This document shows positions 16,793 through 24,237 of a DNA stretch of 36,124 nucleotides, one piece after another. Every line of letters starts with the position of its first letter. The stretch's first letter is position 1. Position numbers and translations under genes: made by a program. Source of the DNA: Myroides odoratus. Lineage in GTDB: Bacteria > Bacteroidota > Bacteroidia > Flavobacteriales > Flavobacteriaceae. The stretch is taken from assembly GCF_001549985.1 (NCBI RefSeq), contig NZ_LROZ01000027.1:335-36458 (forward strand), read 5' to 3'. The notes below the pieces were generated by a model. The model was not told where the DNA came from and did not search any database. It saw only the letters and a list, made by a program, of their open reading frames with translations.

Positions 16793-17166
16793 GGGTAGTT
16801 GTGTTATTGATTGTGTTGTTAGGTTTAGCAGCACAATCTTGTGAATCTCGAAAAGTTGAAAAGCACAGTAAATCGTCTTTAGAGGAAACGAGTGTTTCTC
16901 TCCAGGAACAAACAACAGTTACTGAGATTCATTTTGATCGTAAGAAGGTATTTGAAATCATGCGAGAGTTAAACATTCGCAATGGTGTGATTACTTTTAA
17001 TCCGGATGGTTCCATCACGGCCAAGGGTGATGAGATTGGATTGAAAAATAAAGAAGCTGGTGAGGAATTGGAATCTATAAAAATAAAGGAGGAAAATTCG
17101 CAAACGGTTTTTGATCATAATGAAAAGAAAACTGAAGAGGAAGGTGGGAAAAGGGTAGAGCGTTAG
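16789..17166 (+). CDS. Small lipoprotein, phage lysis-cassette type
   Basis: The product is 125 residues. The N-terminus MRVVVLLIVLLGLAAQSC is a lipoprotein signal with Cys18 as the lipidated residue. The rest is highly charged, Lys/Glu-rich and probably helical, with a short patch NGVITFNPDGSITAKGDE. The ATG overlaps the stop of the endolysin-like relic by 4 nt. Small lipoproteins directly behind endolysins are often Rz1-like spanin parts or similar lysis accessories; that role is inferred only from place and form. The frame is intact although its neighbour is broken. Confidence 0.55.
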   Translation: MRVVVLLIVLLGLAAQSCESRKVEKHSKSSLEETSVSLQEQTTVTEIHFDRKKVFEIMRELNIRNGVITFNPDGSITAKGDEIGLKNKEAGEELESIKIKEENSQTVFDHNEKKTEEEGGKRVER

Positions 17167-17270
17167 ATTCCTTTTATTCTTATTCTTAATTGTTGGGTTG
17201 CTTCTAAAAAGACTCAAAATAATCTAGCTTCTAAAAGCTAAGAAACCAAAACTGTACAAATATTGACTAC

Positions 17271-17310
17271 AAAAAAAACAACCACCTGATTATCAGGTGG
17301 TTGTTTTTTA
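17271..17310 (-). terminator. Terminator of ssrA
   Basis: ACAACCACCTGAT, one central T, then ATCAGGTGGTTGT form a perfect hairpin flanked by A8 and T6 runs. On the minus strand it directly follows the 3' end of the tmRNA; on the plus strand it can end transcription of the lipoprotein gene. Confidence 0.85.
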
Positions 17311-17315
17311 TTTCT

Positions 17316-17710
17316 GTGGAGTCGCCGAGAATCGAACTCGGGTCCAAACAAGCAATCAGAGAGCTTTCTACACGCTTAGTTTCAACTTGAATTTTCGATC
17401 AGCAGCTTGGTTTGAAACAACCACTACTGACTTAGCCTCTAAGATTTCGAAAGATGTCCGAGACACTAACCTTCCTAGGTTTATTTTACGGTTCCCCTCA
17501 ACAAAGCGCCACAAACCAAGGCTCTTAAGGAGAATCTAGCTCTTCCACCTGGTGGAAACTAAGGCAATCTTACTATAATTCAGATTATGCAGCTAAAGCG
17601 TAATTATTTTCGCCGTTTAAAAAGTTCGTTGTCTGATATTTACGAGCAAAACAACAACGCTCGACGTGCTTACTGACTAATTCCACTCGCTGTCAAAACC
17701 GATCGACCCC
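17316..17710 (-). ncRNA. ssrA: tmRNA (transfer-messenger RNA)
   Basis: It rescues stalled ribosomes by acting first as alanyl-tRNA and then as mRNA for a degradation tag. Read on the minus strand, the 5' end GGGGTCGATCGGTTTTGACA and the 3' end TTCGATTCTCGGCGACTCCA form the tRNA-like domain: GGGGTCG pairs with CGACTCC (one G-U), and GGGTTCGAxTC-type T-arm bases are present. The tag frame at 17585-17614 reads GENNYALAA-stop, the usual flavobacterial type with an AA end recognised by ClpXP. The terminal CCA is not encoded (ACAG follows the acceptor stem), so it must be added. The exact ends are within a few bases. Mobile-element debris ends at its 3' side. Confidence 0.93.
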
Positions 17711-17736
17711 TTATAGAATAAGTTTTTAAGAGATTG

Positions 17737-17767
17737 CAAAATTACAATTTTAAAATATAGAATACAA
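17737..17767 (-). promoter_or_regulatory. Promoter of ssrA
   Basis: On the minus strand, TTG (17767-17765), a 20 nt spacer and TAATTTTG (17744-17737) match the Bacteroidota primary sigma consensus TTG / TAnnTTTG exactly. It lies 27 nt before the mature tmRNA 5' end, which is made by RNase P. Confidence 0.7.
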
Positions 17768-17795
17768 CCTTTAAGGCTGAAAAAAGTTTGGATTT

Positions 17796-17826
17796 TTGGA
17801 ATAACAGAGAAATACAGCTATATTTG
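17796..17826 (+). promoter_or_regulatory. Promoter of the saccharopine/alanine-dehydrogenase-like gene
   Basis: TTG (17796-17798), a 20 nt spacer and TATATTTG (17819-17826) match the Bacteroidota promoter consensus. Transcription would begin near 17833, leaving a leader of about 40 nt before the ATG at 17875. Confidence 0.7.
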
Positions 17827-17874
17827 CCAGAACCACCCTCAAAAAAACGAAACAACTAATTTATTATACATATT

Positions 17875-19080
17875 ATGAAAATTGGCATTATTAAGGAACG
17901 AAAAAATCCTCCTGATAGACGTGTTGTGTTTACACCTGAAATTCTAGTAAAGGCGTTACAAACGTTTGATACCCTAGAAGCAGTCGTAGAACCTTCACCA
18001 ATCAGAATCTTTCCTGACCAAGCTTATGCTGACAAAAACATTACCCTTAGCGATGATTTATCCGATTGTGATGTTTTAATAGGCGTAAAGGAGGTTCCTC
18101 TAGAGGATTTAATCCCCAATAAAACCTACTTTTTCTTCTCCCATACCATTAAAGAACAAGAATACAATAGAGCTATTTTACAAACTTGTTTAGCAAAGAA
18201 TATTCGCTTAATTGATCACGAAACCTTAGTGGACGAAAACAACAAGCGTTTAATTGGTTTTGGGCGTTATGCTGGAATCGTAGGGGCATACAACACCCTT
18301 CGCGCCTTCGGATTAAAATATGAGCTATTTACGCTAAAAAAAGCGGAGCATATGCTACATACGGAAGATTTAATTGCTCAACTAAAGAAGCAATATTTTC
18401 CTCCAATCAAGATTGCCGTTACAGGAAATGGAAAAGTAAGTCATGGAATCATGGAAATTTTAAATGGAATGAAAGCCAAAAAAGTTTCAATTGAGCACTT
18501 CTTGACACAGAAATACGATATTCCAGTTTACACGCAATTAGAAGTGATGGATTATTACAAGCGCAAAGATGGAGGAGAGGCTACAAAAGCTGATTTCTAC
18601 GCAAATCCAGAACAATACGAAAGTAATTTTGAGCGCTTTACGAAAGTAACAGATGTACTAATTACAGGGCATTTCTTTAAACATGGTTCACCCAAGATTC
18701 TAACTAGAGACATGTTGAATGCTATTGACAACAAAATTCAAGTCATAGGGGATGTGTCTTGTGACGTAGATCACGGACCAATTGACAGTACCTTAAGAGC
18801 GTCTACAATTGCAGATCCGCTTTATGGCTATCACCCAGGTCAAAATGCAGAGGTGGCCTTTGACCACCCAGCAGCTATTACAGTTATGGCCATTGACAAT
18901 TTACCTTGCGAATTACCCAAAGATGCAAGCGAAGGTTTTGGAGAAGTTTTCTTAAACACCATCCTACCAGCTTTCTTCAACGGAGATAAAGATCAAATCT
19001 TAGCCCGTGCAACCGTTACACAAAACGGCCATCTAACAGAACGCTTTGCTTATCTACAAGACTATGTAGACGGTAAATAG
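17875..19080 (+). CDS. Saccharopine dehydrogenase (L-lysine-forming)/alanine dehydrogenase-like oxidoreductase
   Basis: The product is 401 residues with the AlaDh/PNT two-domain fold. The N-terminal domain has IGIIKERKNPPDRRVVFTPE at the start, GVKEV (70-74) and FFFSHTIKEQ (Lys/His near residue 90, as in the LYS1-type active site). A Rossmann domain begins near 178 with the NAD(P) loop GNGKVSHG (184-191). The AIDNLPCELPKDASEGFGE segment near 340-360 closely resembles the SIDHLPSLLPREASE segment of fungal LYS1. The enzyme would reversibly interconvert saccharopine with lysine and 2-oxoglutarate. Bacteroidota do not use the fungal lysine pathway, so the true substrate is open. It is a single-gene unit with its own promoter and terminator. 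Confidence 0.75.
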   Translation: MKIGIIKERKNPPDRRVVFTPEILVKALQTFDTLEAVVEPSPIRIFPDQAYADKNITLSDDLSDCDVLIGVKEVPLEDLIPNKTYFFFSHTIKEQEYNRAILQTCLAKNIRLIDHETLVDENNKRLIGFGRYAGIVGAYNTLRAFGLKYELFTLKKAEHMLHTEDLIAQLKKQYFPPIKIAVTGNGKVSHGIMEILNGMKAKKVSIEHFLTQKYDIPVYTQLEVMDYYKRKDGGEATKADFYANPEQYESNFERFTKVTDVLITGHFFKHGSPKILTRDMLNAIDNKIQVIGDVSCDVDHGPIDSTLRASTIADPLYGYHPGQNAEVAFDHPAAITVMAIDNLPCELPKDASEGFGEVFLNTILPAFFNGDKDQILARATVTQNGHLTERFAYLQDYVDGK

Positions 19081-19087
19081 AAATATC

Positions 19088-19135
19088 GTTTTTGGCATAC
19101 TTGGAACTTTTAATTGTTAAGAGTATGCCAAAAAC
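19088..19135. terminator. Hairpin after the saccharopine-dehydrogenase-like gene
   Basis: GTTTTTGGCATACT (19088-19101) and AGTATGCCAAAAAC (19122-19135) are perfect 14 bp arms with a 20 nt loop, starting 7 nt after the stop codon. Confidence 0.7.
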
Positions 19136-19396
19136 AAATATTATTTGAAAAATTCCTAAAAAAATAGTTTTACTCCGTATATTTGTTGCGAAATTTACAA
19201 TCTCAAAAAAGGACAAACTAAAGATTGTGTAGCAATTGGCCTCTGATGCTTTATAATTGTTACAAATGGAGTCTTTTTATTTCTAAATAAGTAATAAAAA
19301 GGGGCTCTCAACCCAAACAATCCACATCGTGGTCTTCCAAAGAGCTTGTATTTTTCCAAACAACAAGTCTATTATTTAATTGTTCAAGATAAAACT
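19136..19396 (+). other. Long leader region upstream of the thioesterase gene, unexplained
   Basis: About 260 nt without a supported gene. TATATTTG at 19178-19185 matches the -7 element exactly, but no TTG is at the right spacing. Downstream are small inverted repeats: ACAATC/GATTGT around 19197-19228, CAATT/AATTG around 19234-19260, and CCAC/GTGG in the segment before 19340. A structured leader or a small RNA is possible. A TTG-initiated extension of the thioesterase frame from 19346 is possible but less likely. Confidence 0.3.
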
Positions 19397-19825
19397 ATGG
19401 AAGGTGAATTAACAAGCAAGGAGCTGCGTATTCAAAAAAAGATTAAAGATTCAGAAACTCACGTTTTTAGAACTGTTTTCCCAGGACAAACCAATCACCA
19501 TGGTACCATGTTTGGGGGTGCTGTTTTAGCCATTATGGATGAAATCGCCTTTATGACCGCTACTCGCTTTTGCCGTAAACCAATTGTTACTGTTTCAAGT
19601 GATAAAATCGATTTCAATCAACCGATTCCTGTAGGAACTTTGGTTGAATTAATTGGAACAGTTGTACGCGTAGGACGTACAAGTTTAGATGTTAGGGTAG
19701 ACGTATTCGTTGAAAGCATGTATAGAGAGGGTCGTGAAAAAGCAATCTCAGGTAACTTTACTTTAGTTGCGATTAACGAAAGCAAACGTCCAGTACCTGT
19801 AATGGATGAAATTGAAACGTTTTAA
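19397..19825 (+). CDS. Acyl-CoA thioesterase, hotdog fold (YciA/BACH family)
   Basis: I chose the ATG at 19397 (142 residues) over an in-frame TTG at 19346, because the extra 17 residues are outside the family's usual start. It hydrolyses acyl-CoA to free acid and CoA in the cytosol. The hotdog signature NHHGTMFGGAVLAIMDE, with the central helix after it, is the hallmark of the acyl-CoA hydrolase group, followed by VTVSSDKIDFNQPIPVG. The length fits a single hotdog domain that works as a hexamer or dimer of dimers. A strong bidirectional terminator follows. Chain-length preference cannot be read. Confidence 0.85.
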   Translation: MEGELTSKELRIQKKIKDSETHVFRTVFPGQTNHHGTMFGGAVLAIMDEIAFMTATRFCRKPIVTVSSDKIDFNQPIPVGTLVELIGTVVRVGRTSLDVRVDVFVESMYREGREKAISGNFTLVAINESKRPVPVMDEIETF

Positions 19826-19839
19826 GTTTCTTCAAATAC

Positions 19840-19883
19840 ACACAAAAAAAGCTACTGTTTGCAAACAGTAGCTTTTTTTGTGT
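19840..19883. terminator. Terminator after the thioesterase gene
   Basis: A perfect 21 bp inverted repeat with a GC core (GCTACTGTTT / AAACAGTAGC) flanked by A7 and T7 runs, 14 nt after the stop codon. A textbook intrinsic terminator. Confidence 0.9.
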
Positions 19884-20033
19884 CTTTTATTTGGAAGTTC
19901 CCATTCCACCCAATATTTGCAATCACTGAAATAAGCTATCATTTAAAAAATAACTAAGAATTGGCTTCCAAAATTAGTTAATTAAATCTAGTATTCGTAT
20001 TTTTAAAGAACAACCTGTTTTATCAAAAAAATT

Positions 20034-20930
20034 ATGAATATAAAGAATGTAACCGTTGCTGGTAGCGGTGTATTAGGATACCAAATTGCCTTTCAAACTG
20101 CTTTTTACGGATTTAAAGTTACCGTTTACGATATCAATGAGGAAGCAATTAACAAAGCGAAAGCGAAGTTTGATCCGTTGAGTGAACGCTATAAAGAAGA
20201 CTTAGGTGCAACCGCCGAGCAACTAGAAAAGACTAAGGCAAACTTAGCATACTCGAGTGATTTAAAAGCAGCTACTGCTTCAGCTGATTTAGTTATTGAA
20301 GCCGTTCCTGAAAGCTTAAAAATAAAAGTAAGTTTCTATCATGAATTAGCTAAAGTAGCCCCTGCACATACTATTTTTGCAACCAATTCTTCTACTTTGT
20401 TACCGAGTCAATTTGCAGAAGCAACCCAAAGACCCAAACAATTCTTAGCCTTGCATTTTGCCAATGAAATATGGACACATAATACGGCAGAGATCATGGG
20501 GCATCCCCAAACCGATCCTCAAATTTTTGACCAAGTAGTTGCCTTTGCCAAAGCCATTGGGATGATTACCTTGCCCTTGCACAAAGAACAACCGGGGTAT
20601 ATTTTAAATTCCCTACTCGTGCCTTTTTTAGATGCCGCTACAAATTTACTAGTGAATGATGTATCAGATGCTCATACAATCGATAAGACGTGGATGGCTG
20701 CAACAGGGGCACCGACAGGTCCCTTTGGTATCTTGGATATTGTAGGAATTACAACCGCATATAACATTAATAAAATGGCGGCTGACGCCACCCAAGACCC
20801 ACTAAAAATTAAAACAGTGGAATACTTGAAAAAAGAATTTATCGATAAGAATAAATTGGGTGTTGGAACAGGGGAAGGATTTTATACCTATCCTAATCCC
20901 GCATATTTAGATAAAGATTTCTTGAAATAA
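20034..20930 (+). CDS. 3-hydroxyacyl-CoA (3-hydroxybutyryl-CoA) dehydrogenase
   Basis: The product is 298 residues. The N-terminal Rossmann domain begins NVTVAGSGVLGYQIA (NAD loop GSGVLG, residues 10-15), followed by VTVYDIN with the acidic residue for the NAD ribose. NSSTLLPSQFAEATQRPKQF is followed by LALHFANEIW, where the His is the catalytic His of the family, and TAEIMGHPQTD supplies the paired Glu. The C-terminal helical dimerisation domain has GAPTGPFGILDIVGI. It oxidises 3-hydroxyacyl-CoA to 3-oxoacyl-CoA with NAD. The usual GLHFFNP is changed to ALHFANE, common in the Firmicutes/Bacteroidota branch. It is a single-gene unit. Confidence 0.85.
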   Translation: MNIKNVTVAGSGVLGYQIAFQTAFYGFKVTVYDINEEAINKAKAKFDPLSERYKEDLGATAEQLEKTKANLAYSSDLKAATASADLVIEAVPESLKIKVSFYHELAKVAPAHTIFATNSSTLLPSQFAEATQRPKQFLALHFANEIWTHNTAEIMGHPQTDPQIFDQVVAFAKAIGMITLPLHKEQPGYILNSLLVPFLDAATNLLVNDVSDAHTIDKTWMAATGAPTGPFGILDIVGITTAYNINKMAADATQDPLKIKTVEYLKKEFIDKNKLGVGTGEGFYTYPNPAYLDKDFLK

Positions 20931-20946
20931 ATAGGCCCTTACAAAC

Positions 20947-20990
20947 ATACAAAAGCCTCAAATACATTCTTGTATTTGAGGCTTTTGTAT
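20947..20990. terminator. Bidirectional terminator between 3-hydroxyacyl-CoA dehydrogenase and prmC
   Basis: ATACAAAAGCCTCAAATACA, loop TTCT, then the exact 20 bp complement. It serves both convergent genes. Confidence 0.9.
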
Positions 20991-21050
20991 TTAAATCTTT
21001 ACTTTAATTAATATTATGTAAAACACATAATATTAGTGAATTATATTTAA

Positions 21051-21890
21051 TTAAACCACAGACTTAGTCATGCGGTCATTCTGTAGTAAATCACGGCGTA
21101 ATTCTGTGTTTTTAAATCCAATAGAGGTCAATAATTCAACCATTTCTTGACCTAAATATTGATTGATTTCATAAAATAATTGACCGCCAAGTTCTAAATT
21201 ATCAAAGGCTAATTCAGCAATTTTTCGATAAAAAATAAGTGGATCTTGATCGGCTACAAATAGTGCTGTATGGGGTTCATAATCCATGACATTTTTCTTT
21301 ATTTCAACCTTTTCTAATTGACGAATGTAGGGTGGATTGGAAACAATGACATCAAATGTTGTTGACAATCGAGGTAAAGCTAAGATGTCTTGCTGTATAA
21401 AATGAACATCTACTCCTAAATTGGTTGCATTTTGTTGTGCGACTTGCAAGGCTTCTGCAGATATATCCAAGAGTGTAACTTGACTTTGTGGTAATTCTTT
21501 AGCCAAAGTTAGTCCAATACAACCACTTCCAGTTCCGATATCCAAGATGCGTATTGGTTGATCTGCAGGAACACTGGCTAAAATCCATTCTACTAATTCT
21601 TCTGTTTCTGGACGAGGAATTAACGTATACTCATTCACCTGAAAGGTATAACCGTAAAAATATGCCTTACCAAAAATATGTTGAATAGGCTTTTGATTGC
21701 GCAATTCTTCCAATATAAGCGCCCATTTTTCGGGATTTAACGTTACTAAATCTGGGTGCATCACTAAATCAATGCGGGTTTTCTCTTCCAATTCTGCCAA
21801 GCAGAATAGAAACAATTGCTGAGCTTCTAACTCGTCGTAAATCGGAGTGAGCGCAGTGATAAACTGGTCTTGAAGTAATTTTATCAACAT
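21051..21890 (-). CDS. prmC: Peptide chain release factor N5-glutamine methyltransferase
   Basis: The product is 279 residues, normal for PrmC/HemK. It methylates the glutamine of the GGQ motif in release factors RF1 and RF2 with S-adenosylmethionine. Residues 1-80 are the helical N-terminal domain that holds the release factor (RNQKPIQHIFGKAYFYG). IPRPETEELV (91-100) is the PrmC signature. LDIGTGSGCIG (116-126) binds SAM, and NPPY (185-188) is the catalytic motif that holds the amide. The gene is divergent from ribD with 69 bp between the two starts, and is convergent with the dehydrogenase gene. Confidence 0.93.
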   Translation of the reverse strand: MLIKLLQDQFITALTPIYDELEAQQLFLFCLAELEEKTRIDLVMHPDLVTLNPEKWALILEELRNQKPIQHIFGKAYFYGYTFQVNEYTLIPRPETEELVEWILASVPADQPIRILDIGTGSGCIGLTLAKELPQSQVTLLDISAEALQVAQQNATNLGVDVHFIQQDILALPRLSTTFDVIVSNPPYIRQLEKVEIKKNVMDYEPHTALFVADQDPLIFYRKIAELAFDNLELGGQLFYEINQYLGQEMVELLTSIGFKNTELRRDLLQNDRMTKSVV

Positions 21891-21930
21891 AGTTTAAAAG
21901 CTAAAACCTATGAGTTTAGCTAAAAAGAAT

Positions 21931-21938
21931 TAAATTTG
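21931..21938 (+). promoter_or_regulatory. Possible -7 element of the ribD promoter
   Basis: TAAATTTG matches TAnnTTTG and ends 21 nt before the ATG at 21960. A TTG at the usual distance upstream is not seen. The element overlaps the alternative TTG start at 21936, which argues against that start. Confidence 0.35.
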
Positions 21939-21959
21939 TTCAAAGATACAGTTTTATCA

Positions 21960-23006
21960 ATGTTGGAAAAAGACGAATACTATATTTCTCGATGTTTACA
22001 ATTGGCCAAACAAGGAACTTTTGCAGCCATGCCTAATCCTTCGGTTGGGGCCGTTATTGTGCACAACAATAAGATTATAGGAGAGGGGTTTACTGCAGCA
22101 TATGGAGGAGCTCATGCAGAAGTCAATGCAATTAGCAGTGTAAAAAATCAAGCGTTACTTAAAGAAAGTACACTATACGTTAGTTTGGAGCCTTGTAGTC
22201 ACTTTGGCAAAACACCACCGTGTTCGGATTTGGTAATTGCCAAACAGATTCCTCGTGTAGTTGTTGGAACTATAGATCCTTTCGCTAAGGTTTGCGGAAT
22301 GGGAATTCAAAAGATGAAAGATGCAGGAATCGACGTCGTAGTTGGTGTACTAGAACAAGCGTGCCAACAAAGCAACCAGCGATTCTTTACTTTTCATCAA
22401 AAGAAACGCCCGTATATTATCCTAAAATGGGCTGCTAGTCAAGATGGGTTTATTGCCCCTTTACACCGAGAGGAACAAGCCCCTGTCTGGTTATCCAACG
22501 CCTATGCTAAACAGTTGGTACATCAATGGAGAAGCGAAGAAATGGCTTTTTTAGTGGGTACAAACACGGTATTGGATGATAATCCTTCGCTCACCACGAG
22601 AACATGGTATGGCAAAAATCCAGTTCGCATCTATTTGGATCGACTTGGCAAGATTAGCCCTTCTTTTGCCATTAACCAGCAACAAGAACCAGCCATTTGC
22701 ATAACAGCCAATCGAGCGATGCAGTCTACTGCGCATACCCAATACTATTACGCCGATTTTGATCAAGATTTGGTACACCAAATTTGTACCATTTTATATG
22801 AGCTCCAAATCATGTCCGTCGTTATTGAAGGAGGAACGCATACCATTCAACAGTTTATCGCGGCCAACCTTTGGGATGAAGTTCGTATTTTTACGAGTGA
22901 TGTACGACTAGGAGAAGGTATTCCCGCTCCTGAATTACCAGCAGCTGGTACAAGCAAGCGCTATACCATAGCGAATAATGAATTACATATTTTACACGCC
23001 AAATAA
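21960..23006 (+). CDS. ribD: Bifunctional riboflavin biosynthesis deaminase/reductase RibD
   Basis: I chose the ATG at 21960 (348 residues) because a TTG 24 nt upstream lies in the likely promoter. RibD makes the second and third steps of riboflavin synthesis: deamination of the pyrimidine ring, then NADPH reduction of the ribose. The deaminase domain (1-~145) has the zinc site HAEVNAI (His52, Glu54), EPC (Cys79) and PPC (Cys88), with PNPSVGAVIV at residues 25-34. The reductase domain begins near YIILKWAASQDGFIAP and ends with the VVIEGG-type loop and a DVRLGEG segment. It is the first gene of a tight plus-strand run; its stop overlaps the start of yigZ by 1 nt. Confidence 0.93.
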   Translation: MLEKDEYYISRCLQLAKQGTFAAMPNPSVGAVIVHNNKIIGEGFTAAYGGAHAEVNAISSVKNQALLKESTLYVSLEPCSHFGKTPPCSDLVIAKQIPRVVVGTIDPFAKVCGMGIQKMKDAGIDVVVGVLEQACQQSNQRFFTFHQKKRPYIILKWAASQDGFIAPLHREEQAPVWLSNAYAKQLVHQWRSEEMAFLVGTNTVLDDNPSLTTRTWYGKNPVRIYLDRLGKISPSFAINQQQEPAICITANRAMQSTAHTQYYYADFDQDLVHQICTILYELQIMSVVIEGGTHTIQQFIAANLWDEVRIFTSDVRLGEGIPAPELPAAGTSKRYTIANNELHILHAK

Positions 23007-23638
23007 TGACGGAAGAAAAAGATTTTTATAAAACCATCAGTCAACCTACAGAAGAAGTATTATACAAGGAAAAGAACAGCAAATTCTTTGGCTATGCCTT
23101 TCCAATCAAAAAGGAGGAAGAGGTAAAGGAAATACTCGATCAGCTGAAGAAAGTGCATTACAGTGCGCGCCATTGGTGCTATGCTTTTCAATTGGGGACT
23201 GATCCCGTTTATTATCGCGCCAATGATGATGGGGAACCGAGTAATACGGCTGGAGCACCTATTTATGGCCAAATACAATCCTTTGATGTAACGGATATCT
23301 TAATCGTTGTCGTTCGTTATTTTGGAGGGGTAAAGCTGGGAGTTGGTGGACTTATAACGGCTTATCGGGCAGCCGCACAGATGGCACTAGAAGAGGCGGA
23401 TATTATCGAATGTACAATTGACAAAAAATTTAAAGTTCGCTTTGATTATAAAGACATGAATAATGTCATGCGTGTCATCAAAGAACGCAATTTACAATTG
23501 GTACAACAGCGATTAGAAATGACATGTGAAATCGAATTATCTATTCGAAAAAGTGAATATCAACAAGCCTTAGATGCTTTTGTTCCTTACTATGAAGTTA
23601 AAGTGATTGAACCTTCTGCAGAAGACTATATCCTTTAA
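23006..23638 (+). CDS. yigZ: YigZ/IMPACT family protein
   Basis: The product is 210 residues. It has the UPF0029 N-terminal domain: KNSKFFGYAFPI, HYSARHWCYAFQLG, DDGEPSNTAGAPIYGQI, TDILIVVVRYFGGVKLGVGG split over about residues 93-112, then the TAYRAAA helix. This is followed by the DUF1949 ferredoxin-like C-terminal domain (~140-210). Eukaryotic IMPACT inhibits Gcn2 and E. coli YigZ is structurally known, but its exact bacterial role is not settled. The start overlaps the ribD stop by 1 nt (TAATG), so the two are co-translated. Confidence 0.9.
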   Translation: MTEEKDFYKTISQPTEEVLYKEKNSKFFGYAFPIKKEEEVKEILDQLKKVHYSARHWCYAFQLGTDPVYYRANDDGEPSNTAGAPIYGQIQSFDVTDILIVVVRYFGGVKLGVGGLITAYRAAAQMALEEADIIECTIDKKFKVRFDYKDMNNVMRVIKERNLQLVQQRLEMTCEIELSIRKSEYQQALDAFVPYYEVKVIEPSAEDYIL

Positions 23639-23669
23639 TCGCAAACACCAACCTAAACTTTACATTCAA

Positions 23670-24230
23670 ATGAAACAAACCAACGAACTATCTGTCATTC
23701 ATTTACAACAAATAGAAACTCCAATTGGAGCACTTGTTATTTGTGCGAGTGAGAAGGGAATTTGCTTAGTTGAATTTGCAGATATTCAAGATTTAGAGCG
23801 CGAATACCAACGGATTTGTAAAGCGAAACAAGCGAGAATTGTAGAGGGTTCTTCTGATTTAATCGAACAACTTAAAGGAGAATTAGACGCTTATTTTAAA
23901 GGAGAATTAAAGGCGTTTACTGTTCCTTTAGACCTTATAGGGACTGAATTCCAACAAACGGTTTGGCAAGGGCTTTGCGCTATTCCTTATGGTCAAACCA
24001 AATCCTATAAAGAACAAGCTGAATTTTTACAGCTTCCCAAGAGTATTCGAGCTGTAGCCAATGCCAATGGACAAAATCGAATTGCTCTTGTTATTCCTTG
24101 CCATCGGATTATCGGCACAGACCGGAGTTTAACGGGCTATAGAGGAGGTATCTGGCGTAAAAAATTTCTATTGGAACTCGAAAATAAAGCATACAATAAA
24201 ACGGAACAACTAAGTTTAGCATTAGAATAA
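23670..24230 (+). CDS. ogt: Methylated-DNA-[protein]-cysteine S-methyltransferase
   Basis: I chose the ATG at 23670 (186 residues); an upstream extension would overlap yigZ. It repairs O6-alkylguanine by moving the alkyl group to its own cysteine, a suicide reaction. The active site is IPCHRIIG (Cys144, in PCHR). The domain order is normal: an N-terminal ribonuclease-like part (TPIGALVICASEKGICLVEF), then the DNA-binding part with TEFQQTVWQGLCAIPYGQT, SIRAVANANGQNRIAL (Asn hinge and Arg finger) and GYRGGIWRKKFLLELE. It is third in the ribD-yigZ-ogt-peptidase E run. Ogt is preferred over Ada because no Ada zinc domain is present. Confidence 0.92.
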   Translation: MKQTNELSVIHLQQIETPIGALVICASEKGICLVEFADIQDLEREYQRICKAKQARIVEGSSDLIEQLKGELDAYFKGELKAFTVPLDLIGTEFQQTVWQGLCAIPYGQTKSYKEQAEFLQLPKSIRAVANANGQNRIALVIPCHRIIGTDRSLTGYRGGIWRKKFLLELENKAYNKTEQLSLALE

Positions 24231-24237
24231 GAAAAGA

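Noticed and set aside
13816..17166. An intact, active prophage or ICE
   Set aside because: No integrase, portal, terminase, relaxase or tra genes are present and the recognisable genes are broken.
17297..17539. 80-codon frame on the plus strand
   Set aside because: It is the complement of the tmRNA gene; the tag frame and acceptor stem leave no doubt.
21891..21959. FMN riboswitch before ribD
   Set aside because: Only 69 bp separate prmC and ribD and the leader after the -7 element is about 15 nt, far too short for an RFN element.
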